A DNA stretch of 64,000 nucleotides from Gnetum montanum (GCA_015680685.1 MNCI01025042.1:943305-1007304), one strand, 5' to 3'; positions 44,801 through 56,889 are shown, numbered from the stretch's first letter. Numbers and translations are program-made. Notes: generated by a model not told the origin, from the sequence alone.

Positions 44801-47133
44801 CTGGCTCCTCTTCTTCCTCTAGGAAGATGATGAGGGATGTGCCTGGCAATGGCTCACCGAACCAAGCGTAAAGGTCATCCAAAACAACGTTGGTTAACCC
44901 TTCAACCTCATGTTGTTATAAGAGTGCCTCCTTTGCATGGCTTTGTTCCTCCGTAGCTGCAACAGCAACATGCCTCTATGCCTCCTTCACTACTGTAGCT
45001 GCATGCCTCTGTGCTTCCTCCGCAGCGGTATCTTGGGCTACCATATCCTGACACTTATCTACAACCATAAGACATAAAACAAGTTAGCATATGAAAGAAC
45101 AACATAGCCATAAAACATAGCATAAATAAACACTAAAACATAGTAAAACAGACCAATAACTACCTGATGTGACATGTTGAGCCTTAACTTAAGCTTCTTC
45201 ATGATGGATGGCTCTGATGTGAGTGGTGCTTCCTTCACAAGCCATTTCAATTTCACCCTAACTACCTCGTTAGCCTCACAATGCAACACTCAAGCCCTCT
45301 TGACATTCATTGGGACTGTGAGGGGCTTCTCCCCTATGCTGTCAGGGGAAGTACACCACCTACCACCAAAATCCTTGGTGGTAATAGATAGCAAGTCACC
45401 CATCTCCTCTAGTGGATTCTTGGCTTGCATAGTTGGATATATATGCTTTATCCAAGGCCTAGAAAGCTGGTCGGGGTCTCAGGTCATAAAATGTTCATCC
45501 CTCCTAACCACCAAGAACTCAACAAACCTCTTCAAATAACCAGCAAAAAATCCATAATGCATGTGGATTATGGTAGAGGTATCTTCACAAAGTTTGAGGA
45601 TTTCCTCTCAAAGCTCTGCAACCAAAGAAGTAGCCTAGTTGCATTGCATACCCTTTATTAGGACCTTCTTAAAAGTCCATCCCTATGCAATACCAATCAC
45701 CTTCTTTTGTGACAATAGTTTAATAAAGGCAAAAGATTAGAACAAAGGATAAGATTCCTTTGCTTCGAGATTTTTGAATCCATCTAAGGTAAGTTTGGAG
45801 TGCCCCTTACTAGCATCACAACACTTCTTAACTTTCTTATGATGGCCAACCTCCTTCACTGGTTTGGTGGCAACATTCATCCCATCAGTGGAAACACCAA
45901 ACAAGTTATGAAAGGTCTCATCATTGACAAGAATGATGAGCGATGCACCTCATACTATAGTGCTAAATTGATTAGCTCCTACATCGAAGGAGTCAATGAC
46001 ATTCAACATCTCTATAGCAAGAATGAAGGGGATAGGTGCTATAAAAACATCAAGCAAGCCTACATGATCAATGTTTGCTTGGATGCTTCTAGGTGCTTGT
46101 TCCCTCAACCACCTCTATGCTAGCTTCACCTCACCAAATTTAGGATGAGTGTATTCTTAGGGCATTCTAAAATAGATAAGTTAACATCAGAAGAAGTGGA
46201 AGGTCCTACAAGGGAAAATCAAAAACTTAGCATCAACATAGGCACATATAGCCAAACCAAAAATTAGCCATAGAAACATTATGCATAACAAACCATTCTT
46301 ATTCTCACCTTTCTTCATCTTGTTTAACAAAGCCCATGTGGAGATCCCAGTAGCAACATCCTTCTCTCAAACATTCTTGAAGATCATCCACCAACTATGT
46401 GCTGTTTTGGCAACTACATGCTTCTTGTAAATAGTGTTAAACATATCAATGTATTTATCAAACTTCCCTCTTAACTGCTCATACATAGCAGTTCTGATCT
46501 TAAGACCTTTGGTAAATACACTTAAGGTGGTTTGGACCACCACCAAGGTTTGATCATTCCTAACCAAGCCTTGTTCATTAATCCTATACTTGCAAGATGT
46601 GCATAAAATCGATAAGTTAAGAAATGTGAATAAACCATTAAAGCCAAAAACATTAGAAAGTTATAATATCCATGCCTACCCATATAGTCAGTACATAGTG
46701 CTAGGCAGGTTCTGAAACAACATGTGGACTTTATGTGCCACCATCAAAGTATTATCAGCATTGTATTGAGAATACTCTGGTGTGCTCTAGATCTCTGATA
46801 AGTAATGTGTGTTGACAATGTCCCTAGTCTCCATCGACTCTCCTACTACTTGGGTTTCAAGATCATCAATTATGAACCTGATGATCAGTTTTGCAAACCC
46901 AAGTAGCAAGGTCTCCACTATAGCCCCTACCATATCTATAGACAAGTATGATCACAACATCACACTAAAGTTCTATAGGATGTAGGCAAGGAATTCCCTT
47001 ACTCCTAGTCAAAACAATAGTAAGCCTCATTCCAAGACTAAGTTTGGGAAGGGGGATGTTAGCCTTGGGTTGGTTGATACAACATAAGATGCCTACCAAC
47101 TCAACCACTATGAGGATAGGTTTTAGGAAGGCC

Positions 47134-48819
47134 CTGTGTGAAAAATCAAAACATCACTAGGATCATGTTTCAACATTTAGAATTTCTTAAACAACTTCTA
47201 CCAAACATCCAAGTTGGAGGTGAAATTAGCCCCTGTAAAAAACTCTAAGGTGTTGGCTAAAATTCATTTTGAAATTCAACATCAACATTGTTACAACCTT
47301 TATAATCTTTATACATTATAGTCAAAACTTCATGACCAAAATTATGCCTTAGTTTAAAAGAACATTGACATGAAAAAATCTTCAAAACCTAGAAAATAAC
47401 CATATGAGAACACTTACTAAAAATAGTAAAAAATTTTAATAACATTGAAACCAAATTTAGAACATTGTCAACATTCTTAAGCATTCCCAAGAGCATGAGA
47501 CGTTGATAAGAAACTTTTCTAAGTGTGTCAGTACTGCCCATCTCCAAGGGGTAAAATTGATATAACCACAACGAAGCCTGATTTACATAGCCTTAATGAA
47601 AAATTCATTAAAAATTCATTTTAACCCTAATTTTAGTGATTCCACCACTAAAAGAATCTTGAAATCATAAAATTTGTAGCCATCACTAGAAAAAGCCAAA
47701 ACCCAAACCCATTGTTACCTAAAACATAAACAAATCCACATGACCATTATCATCACCAAAAATCCCCTTTCCTGCAGGGCTGGTTAAAAATTTTCCAAAA
47801 ATTCATTTTACCTCTAAATGTAGTGATTCCACCATTTTTTAAAGGCTTAAATAAATCCCTATACATCATAACTTTAAGAAATTTAAAAACATTTCCATTT
47901 CTTGAGAAAAAAAATTGTAAACTTCTATGAAAATCTGAAAATGGCACAAACATCAACCACACAACGTAACGAAAATAGCTAGATTTCCCTCATTACAACT
48001 CCGAATTAAACAGGGTCATAGCCAACAAAAAGCTTAAATCTACCTTTAGAAACTCAAAACCATAAATTTTAATAATGCCTAACTAATTTCTTAATAAAAA
48101 ATTCAAAATTATGCTTTCTTTGTTTACAAAAGCTAGTATAAAACACCAAAACCTAATTTTTAAAACCTAATTAAACAAAGCCAAAATAACTAAATGACCT
48201 TTGATCCACATGAAAAACATCTAAATAGGGGATGAAATTTCATCAAAATTCAATATTAGCAAGTAGAATGGTGTAGATCTAGAAACATAGCCCTATCCCC
48301 AACTGAAGAAAACATAAAAAATGGCTAGGAAACAAAAAAAATGACTAGCAGTGGCCTACCTTGGGATTACAACATGTGAACTTTACATCATAACAAGCCT
48401 GGGAAGATGGGAAATGCCTTGGGCTGCTACATATGCTATCTTAATGGCTAGATTCTTGTTGATGGTGCCTTTCTTCATCATCCTTACTTATCAACCTTGA
48501 GAAAACTCTGAAAACTAAAGAGTTTGAGTTTCAACGCTACCTTGGGGGAAGATCTAGATCAAATCATGTTGAAGGTGAGAAATGTTGAAACAAGAAAATC
48601 TTTGCTAGAGCTCTGAGGAGTGCACCATAGTAGAGAATGATAGTTTGTAATGGATTTTTCATAGAACAAAATATAAAACCTAGATCCAAAACCTAAATTC
48701 CTTCTTCCATATCCCTATTTCCAATTTCATGCACTAAAACTCATGATGCACTAAAGTATGAAAGGAGGAAATTCTTTTCAACTTTGGGAGTGGTAAGAGA
48801 TAGTAGCAAGTTTAAATTT
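47134..48819 (-). other. Intron 1 and 5' flank of the A antisense gene
   Basis: AT-rich DNA ending in TTTTTCACACAG at the exon border. Short ORFs on both strands have no recognised domain. If the 48360-48481 exon is real, intron 1 spans 47134-48359. Confidence 0.4.
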
Positions 48820-51570
48820 TTAAATTTCATATGGTGGGCACCATCATACACCTCCCATGCATGGTGTTCCAAGCCTAGACACCTCATCAATGTTGCAATT
48901 CTGATCCCTTGGAACATCGAAATCATGTTCTGCCCTTATCCACCTATGCATCCACATTGGGTAGTTTGGATTCCATCTCCTTGGTCATCTAACCTTGCCT
49001 ATTTCCATTTTCAGAAACTACCATTAACATACAAGTACCCTAAACCTTGACAAGGGGTAAGATCTTGACTAAGCTTGCCACTTTAGGCCTCCACACTGGG
49101 GCTATACTACTTAGCATGGTTCCAACATTGCCTAAGGGGGGTAACATTCATACTCATCCTTTGGTGCTTACCAAGCCCTGATCTGATCCCCAAGGTCCAC
49201 AAAATGTTAAACCCCTCTAATCACCCTTGGAAGCTCCAGAACCTTGGTAAAGCAAGTCAAAAGTGACCAAAAATTTAAGATATGGTTGATCCATACTGAG
49301 GGAGCTTCATCCATGCTACCTAGTATGGATCAAGTGTCGATGGATGGAGGATGATCTTAAGTTACTGAATTCGACCATCTAGTTGTCATGCTTTGAATCT
49401 AACACCCCTTGTTAGCTTTTAATAACATATATTGGCAAAACAATAACCTAATTTTTACATATAAAGCCTTCCCCATGCTAGTGAACCCCCCATCCATGCT
49501 TCCTAGCATGGATCCAACATGGGTGTCCTAGGGGTATGATATAAATCACTTTTCATAGTCTTAAATAGCCATGAAATGTAATTACATAGCCTAGGTACAC
49601 TTTCATGGTCTCTAGTAGTCAACAATTGTTAAGATTTAAGCTATTTTTTAGATATAAAATCTTATCAACACTAGTGAACCTCCCATCCACGTTGCCCAAT
49701 GTGGATCTAGTGTGGATGCCCTTGGGGTATGCTAAAAATTCTATTTTAAACCCAAAAATAACATTAAAACCTACCCTAGTAACCATACAACCCTACTGGA
49801 GCCTTCCAAAACTTTCAGATTCCACAAAATTGATCAAAAATGGAAAAAACCTCTCATCAGCCTCGCATCCATGCTAGGGTCATACTACCTAGCATGGATA
49901 AATGGGGGATGACTACATGAGACACCAAGAAGACTTTAAACTAGTGGATTTTGACATTAAATCTTATTGAAAGTGATCAAAAACTTGAAACCAAATAGAG
50001 CCATGTTGGGTGGATCTCATCCATGCTACCCAGCATGGATCTAGTGTGGATGAGGGGGGTATAGCCAAAAACTCATAAAATTTACATTGAAATTAACTTG
50101 CATTGACAACCCAAGCTTCCAGGAGGCTCTGGTAGCCAAAACTTGTCAAAACTAACTCCATTTCATGATTTTCCTTACTTCCATTCTTAACACCCCCCTC
50201 ATCCATGTTGGCTAGCATGGATCTAGCATGGATGCATTAAGAAAAGTTTATAAGGGGCCATAGATGCACCAAAATGACTCAGACTTGCATCATCTTCATC
50301 TCAATACCCTATCAACACCATCCAAAGCCTTTAGACTTTACAAAATTGATCAAAAACTATAAAAAGTTGACTTCCTTATATCCTCCATTCTAGTCAGCAT
50401 GGAGGTAGCATGGATCTTGGGGGTAACCTCCAAAACCACTTAGAAGCCCTCAAAACTACTAAAGTTTTACCTCAAACCTTAGCCCTTACCATTAGTAACC
50501 CTTAAAGCTAATATGCATGGTTGATTTCCTGAAAAAATATTCTAGATCTATCCATGATGGACGAGGCTTAATCCATACTAGACAACATAGATCCAACATG
50601 GATGAGATGCCTTTCCACTTTAGTAATAAATTGACACACCTAGAGACCAAGAACCTACATCTACAAAGCTTATAACCTCATAGCCTTGATTTCACACTAG
50701 GTTAACCTTGTTTTAGCCTTGAAACACACCAAGAACCCTCATACACATTGGATCAATGTAACTAGTGTGGATAAACTGGGGATGACTATACATGACCTTG
50801 AACAACCTTAAAACCTATCTAGAATTGATCAAAAACTAGAAAAATGACTGTTTCCAACCATATAAACCTAAAAACTTGGTCAATTTTCTCTTGAATCCAT
50901 CCCAAGACCAAAATTCAAGAGCATCCATAGTCATTCACACTAGATCCATGTTGGCCAATGTGGACCTAGCATGAATACTACCTCCAACTTGATTTAATGC
51001 TTAAAATCCTTCCAAAATGGCCACAAAACTTAGTTTGGGAATGCACAACTATATAAACTTGGTTCCAACTACAAATCCAACCCTATTTAACCATGTTATA
51101 GCCTAGATCTAGATCATTCACACTAAGCCCCCTCCTATCCATGCTGGCTAGCATGGATATAAGGGTATATAACTTTGAAAGGTGCATTTTAGCAATTTTC
51201 AACGTCCAAAATGACTAATCTTAATAGATGTGGCTTTGTACCATCTTGGAAAGGCCTTGGAATCCTAATTTTAATTCTCTAAATACCATCCAATCCATTT
51301 ATATTAGTATCCATGTTGGGTCCACTCTGCCCAGCATGGATCCAACATGGGTGGCAAATCCAAGCTTCAATAGGAGTTTCTAGGGATTGAAATTTATGTC
51401 AAAACTAGTCTCTTCCCTTCCCTAGTCCACCGCGCTGACATGCAAGCCACTAGGAGCTAAAAACTACTCAAAACAAGCCTAAGAAACCACCTCTATATCC
51501 CATCCACATTAGGGGTCATCCCATCCATGCTAGCTAGCATAGATCCAATGTGGATCCAGTGTGGATACCC
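48820..51570 (+). repeat. Satellite-like array with CCATGCT/AGCATGG palindromes
   Basis: A palindromic word such as ATCCATGCTNNCTAGCATGGAT recurs at about 49308, 49492, 49682, 49865, 50017, 50199, 50380, 50570, 50744, 50938, 51133, 51310 and 51510. The spacing is close to 185 bp (range about 150-200). Between the palindromes, words such as TTGATCAAAAACT and CCTTAAAACC recur, so these are degenerate tandem monomers. The array lies 5' of the antisense gene and before RT. Tandem arrays inside Tat-lineage elements are known as sources of satellites. Confidence 0.7.
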
Positions 51571-52260
51571 TAAAAACCTTGCTTTCTCAACTCGAATAGC
51601 CTTAAAATAGTCATAATTGATGCCTAAACTCATCTAGCACCCTAGTAGCCTTAAAAAATGATCTACTAAGGCATAAAATTAGCAAAACCTAATCTTGTTT
51701 GACTAGTATTAGCCAATTTTTACCAAATGCATTCCATTTTCATTAATTTCATCTTCTTTCATAATGTTTCAACTTGTTTTTGGCCTATTAATCATCTTGG
51801 CCATTGTATGGCCTGTACATGGCTTTATGTTTTCCTAGATTCATCTTATTTTTTTTATTATGACCTTTGTAAAGACTTTCCTAGCCATTGGTTAGTATTA
51901 AATGGTGGGACTTGACCTTACTTGACCACCATTTAACACCATATAACCATGGCCTACTAAGGTCTAAAACTAGCACTATGGCCTACCAAGGTCTAAAACT
52001 AATAACATCATGATCTTTTTAGCCATTTTTTATCTTATTTCTCATTCTTCAACTTGCTACACCATGTTTGACCTTTATTTGGCCTTTGTTTAGCCCTTGT
52101 TCCATTATGTTTGTTTATTTCTATCTCCCTATCGCCTTGGATAACCTTGTTTGCATTGTATTCAACATTAGAATAGCATGTGCTTGCATGATTTCATAGA
52201 ATTTTGATATTATTTATGCATTTTTACCCTGGTTCCACTTAATATGCTTTTGGTTGACAT
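51571..52260 (+). repeat. A pre-RT spacer with repeats
   Basis: Two clear units ATGGCCTACYAAGGTCTAAAACTAGCAC lie at about 51948-52008. The rest is T-rich non-coding DNA. No gene is seen in 51571-51940 or 52010-52260. Confidence 0.65.
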
Positions 52261-53400
52261 GCAAGATTAAAGTACGAGTACCTAGAAGTAGATCGGTTTG
52301 CCTTTGTGCCTACATGGATCCCATGGTGATGTTGAGGAGTGTATCAACCCCGATTGCCTAGATCTTGAGCTTGAGAGTCTTGTCAACCACATAGCCTCTA
52401 TCAAGAAACCTCTAGGATGGCCTAAAAACCTAGTTAAGGCTCTTGACCTAGAGGCTAGTGACATTATTGAAGACTCTCTAGTTGAGGTTCCTATCACAAC
52501 AAAAAATGGTGAGGAGAAAACACTAAAAATAAGTTCCTCACTGAAACCTCAATAGGCTTAAGGCATCACCAAGATAACATTAAGGCTTTTTCCTAGTCAT
52601 ATGAAGATATTCCAAGCCTAGACCCATGTCTAGTGTAATACAACATCATATTTGATCCCAACATTAGACCAATTAAGCAAAAATTTCACAAGATTAGACC
52701 TAATTTGGCCCTACCAATCTATGATGAAATCACAAAGCTATACCAAGGTAGTTTCATTAGAGTTTTTGATTATGTAGAAATGGGTGTCCAATATAGTGGT
52801 AGTCCCTAAGAAAAATAAGAGTATTAACATTTGCATAGATTTCTAAGATCTAAATAAGACAACCGTTAAGGATGACTTTCCTTTGCCTAGTATTGATCAA
52901 CTTATTGATACCATGGTCGAGCATGCCTTATTATCCTTCATGGATGGGTTCTCAGGATACAACCATATTAGAATCAACTCAGAACATTAACTCAAGATGA
53001 CCTTCATGACCTCTTAGGGTACCTTTTGTTATACCATGATGTCCTTTGACCTTAAGAAAGCAAGAGCAACTTACTAGAGAGCTATGATGTACATCTTTAG
53101 TGATTACATGCTAGGTTTGCTCAACAATTATGTAGACAATATAGTTTTTAAGTCCAAAGTGGCCGACAATCATGCTAATTATCTAGATATTATGCTTAAA
53201 CAATGTCTCACATATGATATTAGGCTTAATCCCAAAAAGTATGTATTTGGTGTTAAAACTAGTAAGATTCTTGGCTTTGTAGTGTCTAGAGCTTGAATAC
53301 ATATCAATCCTAATAAGGTTAAGGTCATATCCAACTTGGACGTGCCTACTAACCTTAAAGAGCTTTGGGGATTACAAGTCATATTACAATTTATTTATAG
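52261..53400 (+). pseudogene. A reverse transcriptase pseudogene
   Basis: The N-terminal extension (52298-52555: GSHGDVEECINPDCLDLELE...GWPKNLVKALDLEASD) matches B. RT blocks are WVSNIVVVPKKNKSINICID, DDFPLPSIDQLIDTMVEH, FMDGFSGYNHIRIN, MMYIFSDYMLGLLNNYVDNI and NPKKYVFGVKTSKILGFVVS. The catalytic box is YVDN (about 53130-53141) instead of YxDD, so it is inactive. One frame holds from 52298 to 53296, broken only by stops. Confidence 0.83.
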
Positions 53401-54163
53401 GTTTAGTGCTAGGATTACGAATAAGTTACAACTATGCAACACTTGGTTAAGAAAGGAGTTCACTATGAGTGGATGACTCAATGTTAAGAGGCCTTTGAAA
53501 ACCTTAAGCAAGAGTTGGCATAACTACTAACAGTCTATTCTCAACAAGAGGGTAAACTATTTTACATTTATATTTCTATCTCTGACACAACCATTGCCTC
53601 TCTACGTTGTCAAAAACATGATGATGAAGTTGAGATGCCAGTATACTACCTTAGTCATGCACTAGTTGCCCATGAGACACAATACACTAAAGTGGAGAAG
53701 TATTGTCTAGCACTAGTATTCTCATTGAATAAGTCAAGACACTACCTCTTCAGAAGCTAGGTCAACATCATTTGTAAAGATAATTTCCTTAGAGCCATAA
53801 CAATCAACATCTATTAGAGTAGCCATATAGCCTAATGGAAAGCCATAATAATGAAGTTTGACCTTCATTACATTTCTCAATCCTTAACAAAAGACTAAGC
53901 TATAGCCACACAATTCACTATTTTTCCTATTGATGACTAAGCAACCATAGATCTTGAGTTTCCTAATGAACATGTCAAAACCATTAGCCAAGTGCTCAAG
54001 GATTATGAGGTAGTCATGCACTTTGATAGAGATTCAACTAGCGATGGGACCAATGTCACTGCCATTGTAACATTCCATCTAGTGAAATCTAATCTTTTGC
54101 CTATTATTTTAAATTTCCATGTACCAACAATATAGCATAGTATGAGAAATTAATCAAAGGGAT
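53401..54163 (+). pseudogene. A RNase H and the start of the second RNase H (cut by C)
   Basis: RNase H blocks are EGKLFYIYISISDTTIASLR, MPVYYLSHALVAHETQYTKV and EKYCLALVFSLNKSRHYLF. The second RNase H begins DYEVVMHFDRDSTSDGTN and runs to ILNFHVPTI...HSMRN, aligned with YHFAFHFTNNMTEYEG in B, where it stops at LTR C. The rest, with integrase and 3' LTR, should lie right of the window. Confidence 0.78.
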
Positions 54164-54681
54164 TGAAACACCACCAAATCTAGACTATGTCATCCTAGCT
54201 GCAAATTTTGGCTAAGTGTTTAGACTATGCTCAACCCCAGATGAGAGCATAGTTAGCCTCCTATGGAGAGCATAGTTAGTAGAAGGCCAGTTTTGTAAAT
54301 TTTTTCTAAGTATTGAGACTATGCTCAACCCCAATTGAGAGTGTAGTTAGCCTATCGTAGAGAGTGTAGTTAGCACACAGGACATTTTTTAGTAGTTTTG
54401 GCTTAGTGTTGAGACTACGCTCTCCCCTAGATGAGAGTGTAGTCAACCTCTCATAGAGAGTGTACTCAGCATGAAGGCCATTTCTTTGCAATTTTGGCTA
54501 AGTGTTGAGACTATACTCAACCATAGATGAGAGCATAGTCAACCTCTCATGAAGAGCATAGTCAACACAAAGGCTAATTTTTGTAAATTTCTACCTCCAG
54601 CAAGCCCTTGCATGGATTCAAGGCTAGGCTATATGCCCATGGACCTTGTTGTTCCATCCATAGACATTTTTGGTTGTGATA
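54164..54681 (+). repeat. 5' LTR of element C (short form)
   Basis: It starts TGAAACACCACCAAATCTAG and ends TTGTGATA. It has only 518 bp against about 1,700 in B. Both ends align with B, so about 1.2 kb of the middle is missing. GACTATGCTCAACCCCAGATGAGAGCATAGTTAG-type inverted units recur five times at 54222-54560. Confidence 0.75.
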
Positions 54682-55112
54682 GTTTTCTAGCACTAGAAGG
54701 AGGGCTGAACCACTTTTTTGGACTCTGTTGTGGTTGTCTTGCATGCTCTCTACATCGTAGTTGTCTATCATCCTATTGGTGTAGATTGGACCCTATAGTT
54801 GATCCCTCTGGGACCTTGCGTAGCAACCTAAATCACACTTGTTTCCATTATTGCTAAGTTCCTGTTTTATTCAATTGGAGTGTAGTTATCTCTAGCATAG
54901 TCACTGTAGTATGCTCTCTGGTATGGAGAGCATAGTCATCATAGTCTACTCTCTGACATGAAGAGCATAGTCAGCATAGTCTACTCTCTTGCATGAAGAA
55001 CGTAGTTAACATAGTCAATGGTGTTAGCTGAGATAGAGTTAGTTTCAGTGTAGTCCACTATGTTTTGTAGCTAGCAACCCTTGTAGTCCCCCTTGCAACT
55101 CAATCTATGATC
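54682..55112 (+). mobile_element. C leader
   Basis: It begins GTTTTCTAGCACTAGAAGGA. At 54880-55020 it has four units of the form CATAGTCTACTCTCTGNCATGAAGAG, related to the LTR palindromes. No gene is seen. Confidence 0.55.
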
Positions 55113-56889
55113 ATGGATCCAAATCAACCTTCAACATTAGTGTCAAACATAGTCAACATCTTGCCCATTCAATGAGAGACCAAGATTGACAACCCTACAA
55201 GCCTTGTAATGGCAAGACTAAGGTAATCCCTTAGGTTACGTGGTCAAGACCCAGAATACATGGTGTTGACCAACAAGCAGTACAACTTTATATGCATGAA
55301 GATTCAAGTACGATTATCTGTAGATTGCCTTAACATGAAGGCAAAATAGAACTATGAATTAATCCACTGAGACAGTGGGAGTATATCCCTTCCTCATTCA
55401 ACATCATCCTAGTCACAAAGCCTAATCATTAGCTATTAACCTAGCTCATTCGAGTAGGTGAGCATGAGGTAGGTAAGTATGATGTAGGAAAAAATTATGA
55501 GGAATCCATATAGGAGGAAGAGGATGAGTTGAAAGCTCACTCCAAGCACTTGGGCCCCTTCCACACTACCTTCCAATAAGCAATCCTTAGTCCAACCCCT
55601 CCTCAGTTTAGTTCACCCATTCTCCTTAAGACAGTCATAGCATTGGCATCAACTTCCCACTCCATTATTCCTAGGTTAATGCCTATAGTAGCAACGCATC
55701 AAATGAAATATATGCATTATGATGTAGCAACTCCCCATAACTTGCCCTTTTTGGCATCATTGCAACCCATTCAGCCATCTCTACTGGTAGCAAATGTACC
55801 AACTCAACCATATGTCCATGTAGGGCCCATCCCTAGGTCCCAAATGACTTAGGTATCCTACATCCTACTTGTTTCATTGGCACCTTTAGTGTTAACCCAA
55901 CCTATGTGTGCATTGCTTGCCCTAATCACCATGCCCTTAGCATAGCCAATGCATTGAGTGCATCGTGTAGTTCAACAACTGGTGACCAAGTCATGGAACG
56001 CAAAACTAGCCAACCAACTCAATTAATTGCAACATCTAAAAACTTAGACCAAGTGTTCGAGTTGATCCAAATCTTAACCAAAAAGATGAAGCAAATCAAA
56101 GCTACCTCCTCCAAAACTATCAAAGTGATTGACTTCTACCAGAATAACCCTATAAGTCTTGTAGTCCCACCTCTAACTCTTCCTATTAGGGTCCCATTAC
56201 CTCAATTCACCAAATACAATGGTGAGGGAGACCCCAATGCACATCTGGTCACATTTAGGTCCAAGTGCTTCATATTGTAAGCATGGTCACATGTCATCAT
56301 GCATATGTTCGCCATGTCACTGACTAGTAAAGCATTAGATTGGTACTGTGCAATGCATAGAGGCTCTATCTCCTCTTTGGAGGACCTCTTGAGCTAATTT
56401 GTATTATGCTTCAAATATAATTTGAAGCTAGAGGCAACCTTAGATCAACTAATACAAGTCAAGCAAGGTCACCTAGAGCAAATGCAAAAATTCATTTAAC
56501 ACTAGAGTGCCTCACTAAATGAAATATGAGAGTTGATAGTGAAAGCACACCTCCTAGCCATTTTTAAGGGCACATGGACCCACAATCCCTAAGCTGAGCC
56601 TTCACTCAAACCAAAAGCATATACAATGCACCAGAAGCTAGCAAGGACCTAGCGTATGTGGCCTACATAAACTAGCATGCAAGGAAAGATAGGAACAAAG
56701 GAAAGCAAAACACAGTAGTGGAACCCATAGCCAAGGAGGTGAAGGAAACCAACCAAGGGTCAACGGCTAAGTAGCCCAAAGCCCCAACTAACAACAAAGT
56801 TGCTAAACCTAATGCCAAGGCAACCAACCAACCTACATCCTTAGTGGCCATAATGCAAGTTGTTCAAAGATCCAACTTTAAGTGCAAAG
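55113..56889 (+). pseudogene. C gag pseudogene (3' end cut by D)
   Basis: It starts at ATG 55113 (MDPNQPSTLVSNIVNILP). Blocks are YMVLTNKQYNFICMKIQVRL, an acidic stretch, and a Pro-rich segment 55600-55850. From 55906 to 56280 one open frame contains DQVFELIQILTKKMKQIKA, VIDFYQNNPISLVVPPLTLP and YNGEGDPNAHLVTFRSKC. Then come AWSHVIMHMFAMSLTSKALD, SISSLEDLL and FKYNLKLEATLDQLIQ. It breaks off at about 56889 in RSNFKCK, the same place where B continues to CSKYTLF. Gln-to-stop changes are common. Confidence 0.78.

Larger units (their letters stand above)
41072..48481 (-). pseudogene. Antisense six-exon gene of A (FCP1/NIF-like N-terminal domain)
   Basis: Proposed minus-strand exons: 47133-46680, 46588-46309, 46205-45164, 45058-44801, 42071-41248 and 41150-41072, each bounded by GT-AG. 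Exon 1 reads LKPILIVVELVGILCC, VREFLAYIL, MVGAIVETLLL and STPEYSQYNADNTLMV...QNLPSTMY, close to plant FCP1/NIF-type HAD domains. The DD box after LMV is AHKVH, so it is catalytically dead. Exon 3 has VIDSFDVGANQFS, NLFGVSTDG and FFAGYLKRFVEFLVV. Exon 4 is Ala/Glu-rich with EEAQRHAATVVKEA. Exon 5 has EETKRQVERIKNLKDH, coiled-coil-like. The stop is TAG 41074-41072. A possible earlier exon is 48481-48360 (MMKKGTINKNLAIKIAYVAA, then GTAGG). It carries many stops. Confidence 0.75.
7910..54163 (+). mobile_element. Element A, Tat-lineage Ty3/gypsy (interrupted by B)
   Basis: Parts in order: 5' LTR 7910-9392; leader; gag 10285-11278; insertion of B; gag and protease 37668-40315; spacer repeats; antisense gene; satellite-like array; spacer repeats; RT, RNase H and the start of a second RNase H to 54163, where C enters. 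Integrase and the 3' LTR must lie beyond the window. The left flanking ATCTC (7905-7909) is a candidate target duplication whose partner is not visible. The second RNase H after the first is characteristic of the Tat lineage. Confidence 0.8.
54164..56889 (+). mobile_element. Element C, Tat-lineage, 5' part
   Basis: It consists of an LTR (54164-54681), a leader with palindromes, and gag to 56889, where LTR D cuts in after SNFKCK. It belongs to the same family as B by LTR start, LTR end, post-LTR word and gag start. The preceding GGGAT (54159-54163) is a candidate target duplication. Pol and the 3' LTR are outside the window. Confidence 0.75.

Noticed and set aside
48820-51570. Regularly spaced palindromes, considered as a CRISPR array
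   Set aside because: Spacing is about 185 bp, the repeats are degenerate and palindromic, the spacers share sequence, and the context is a plant retroelement.
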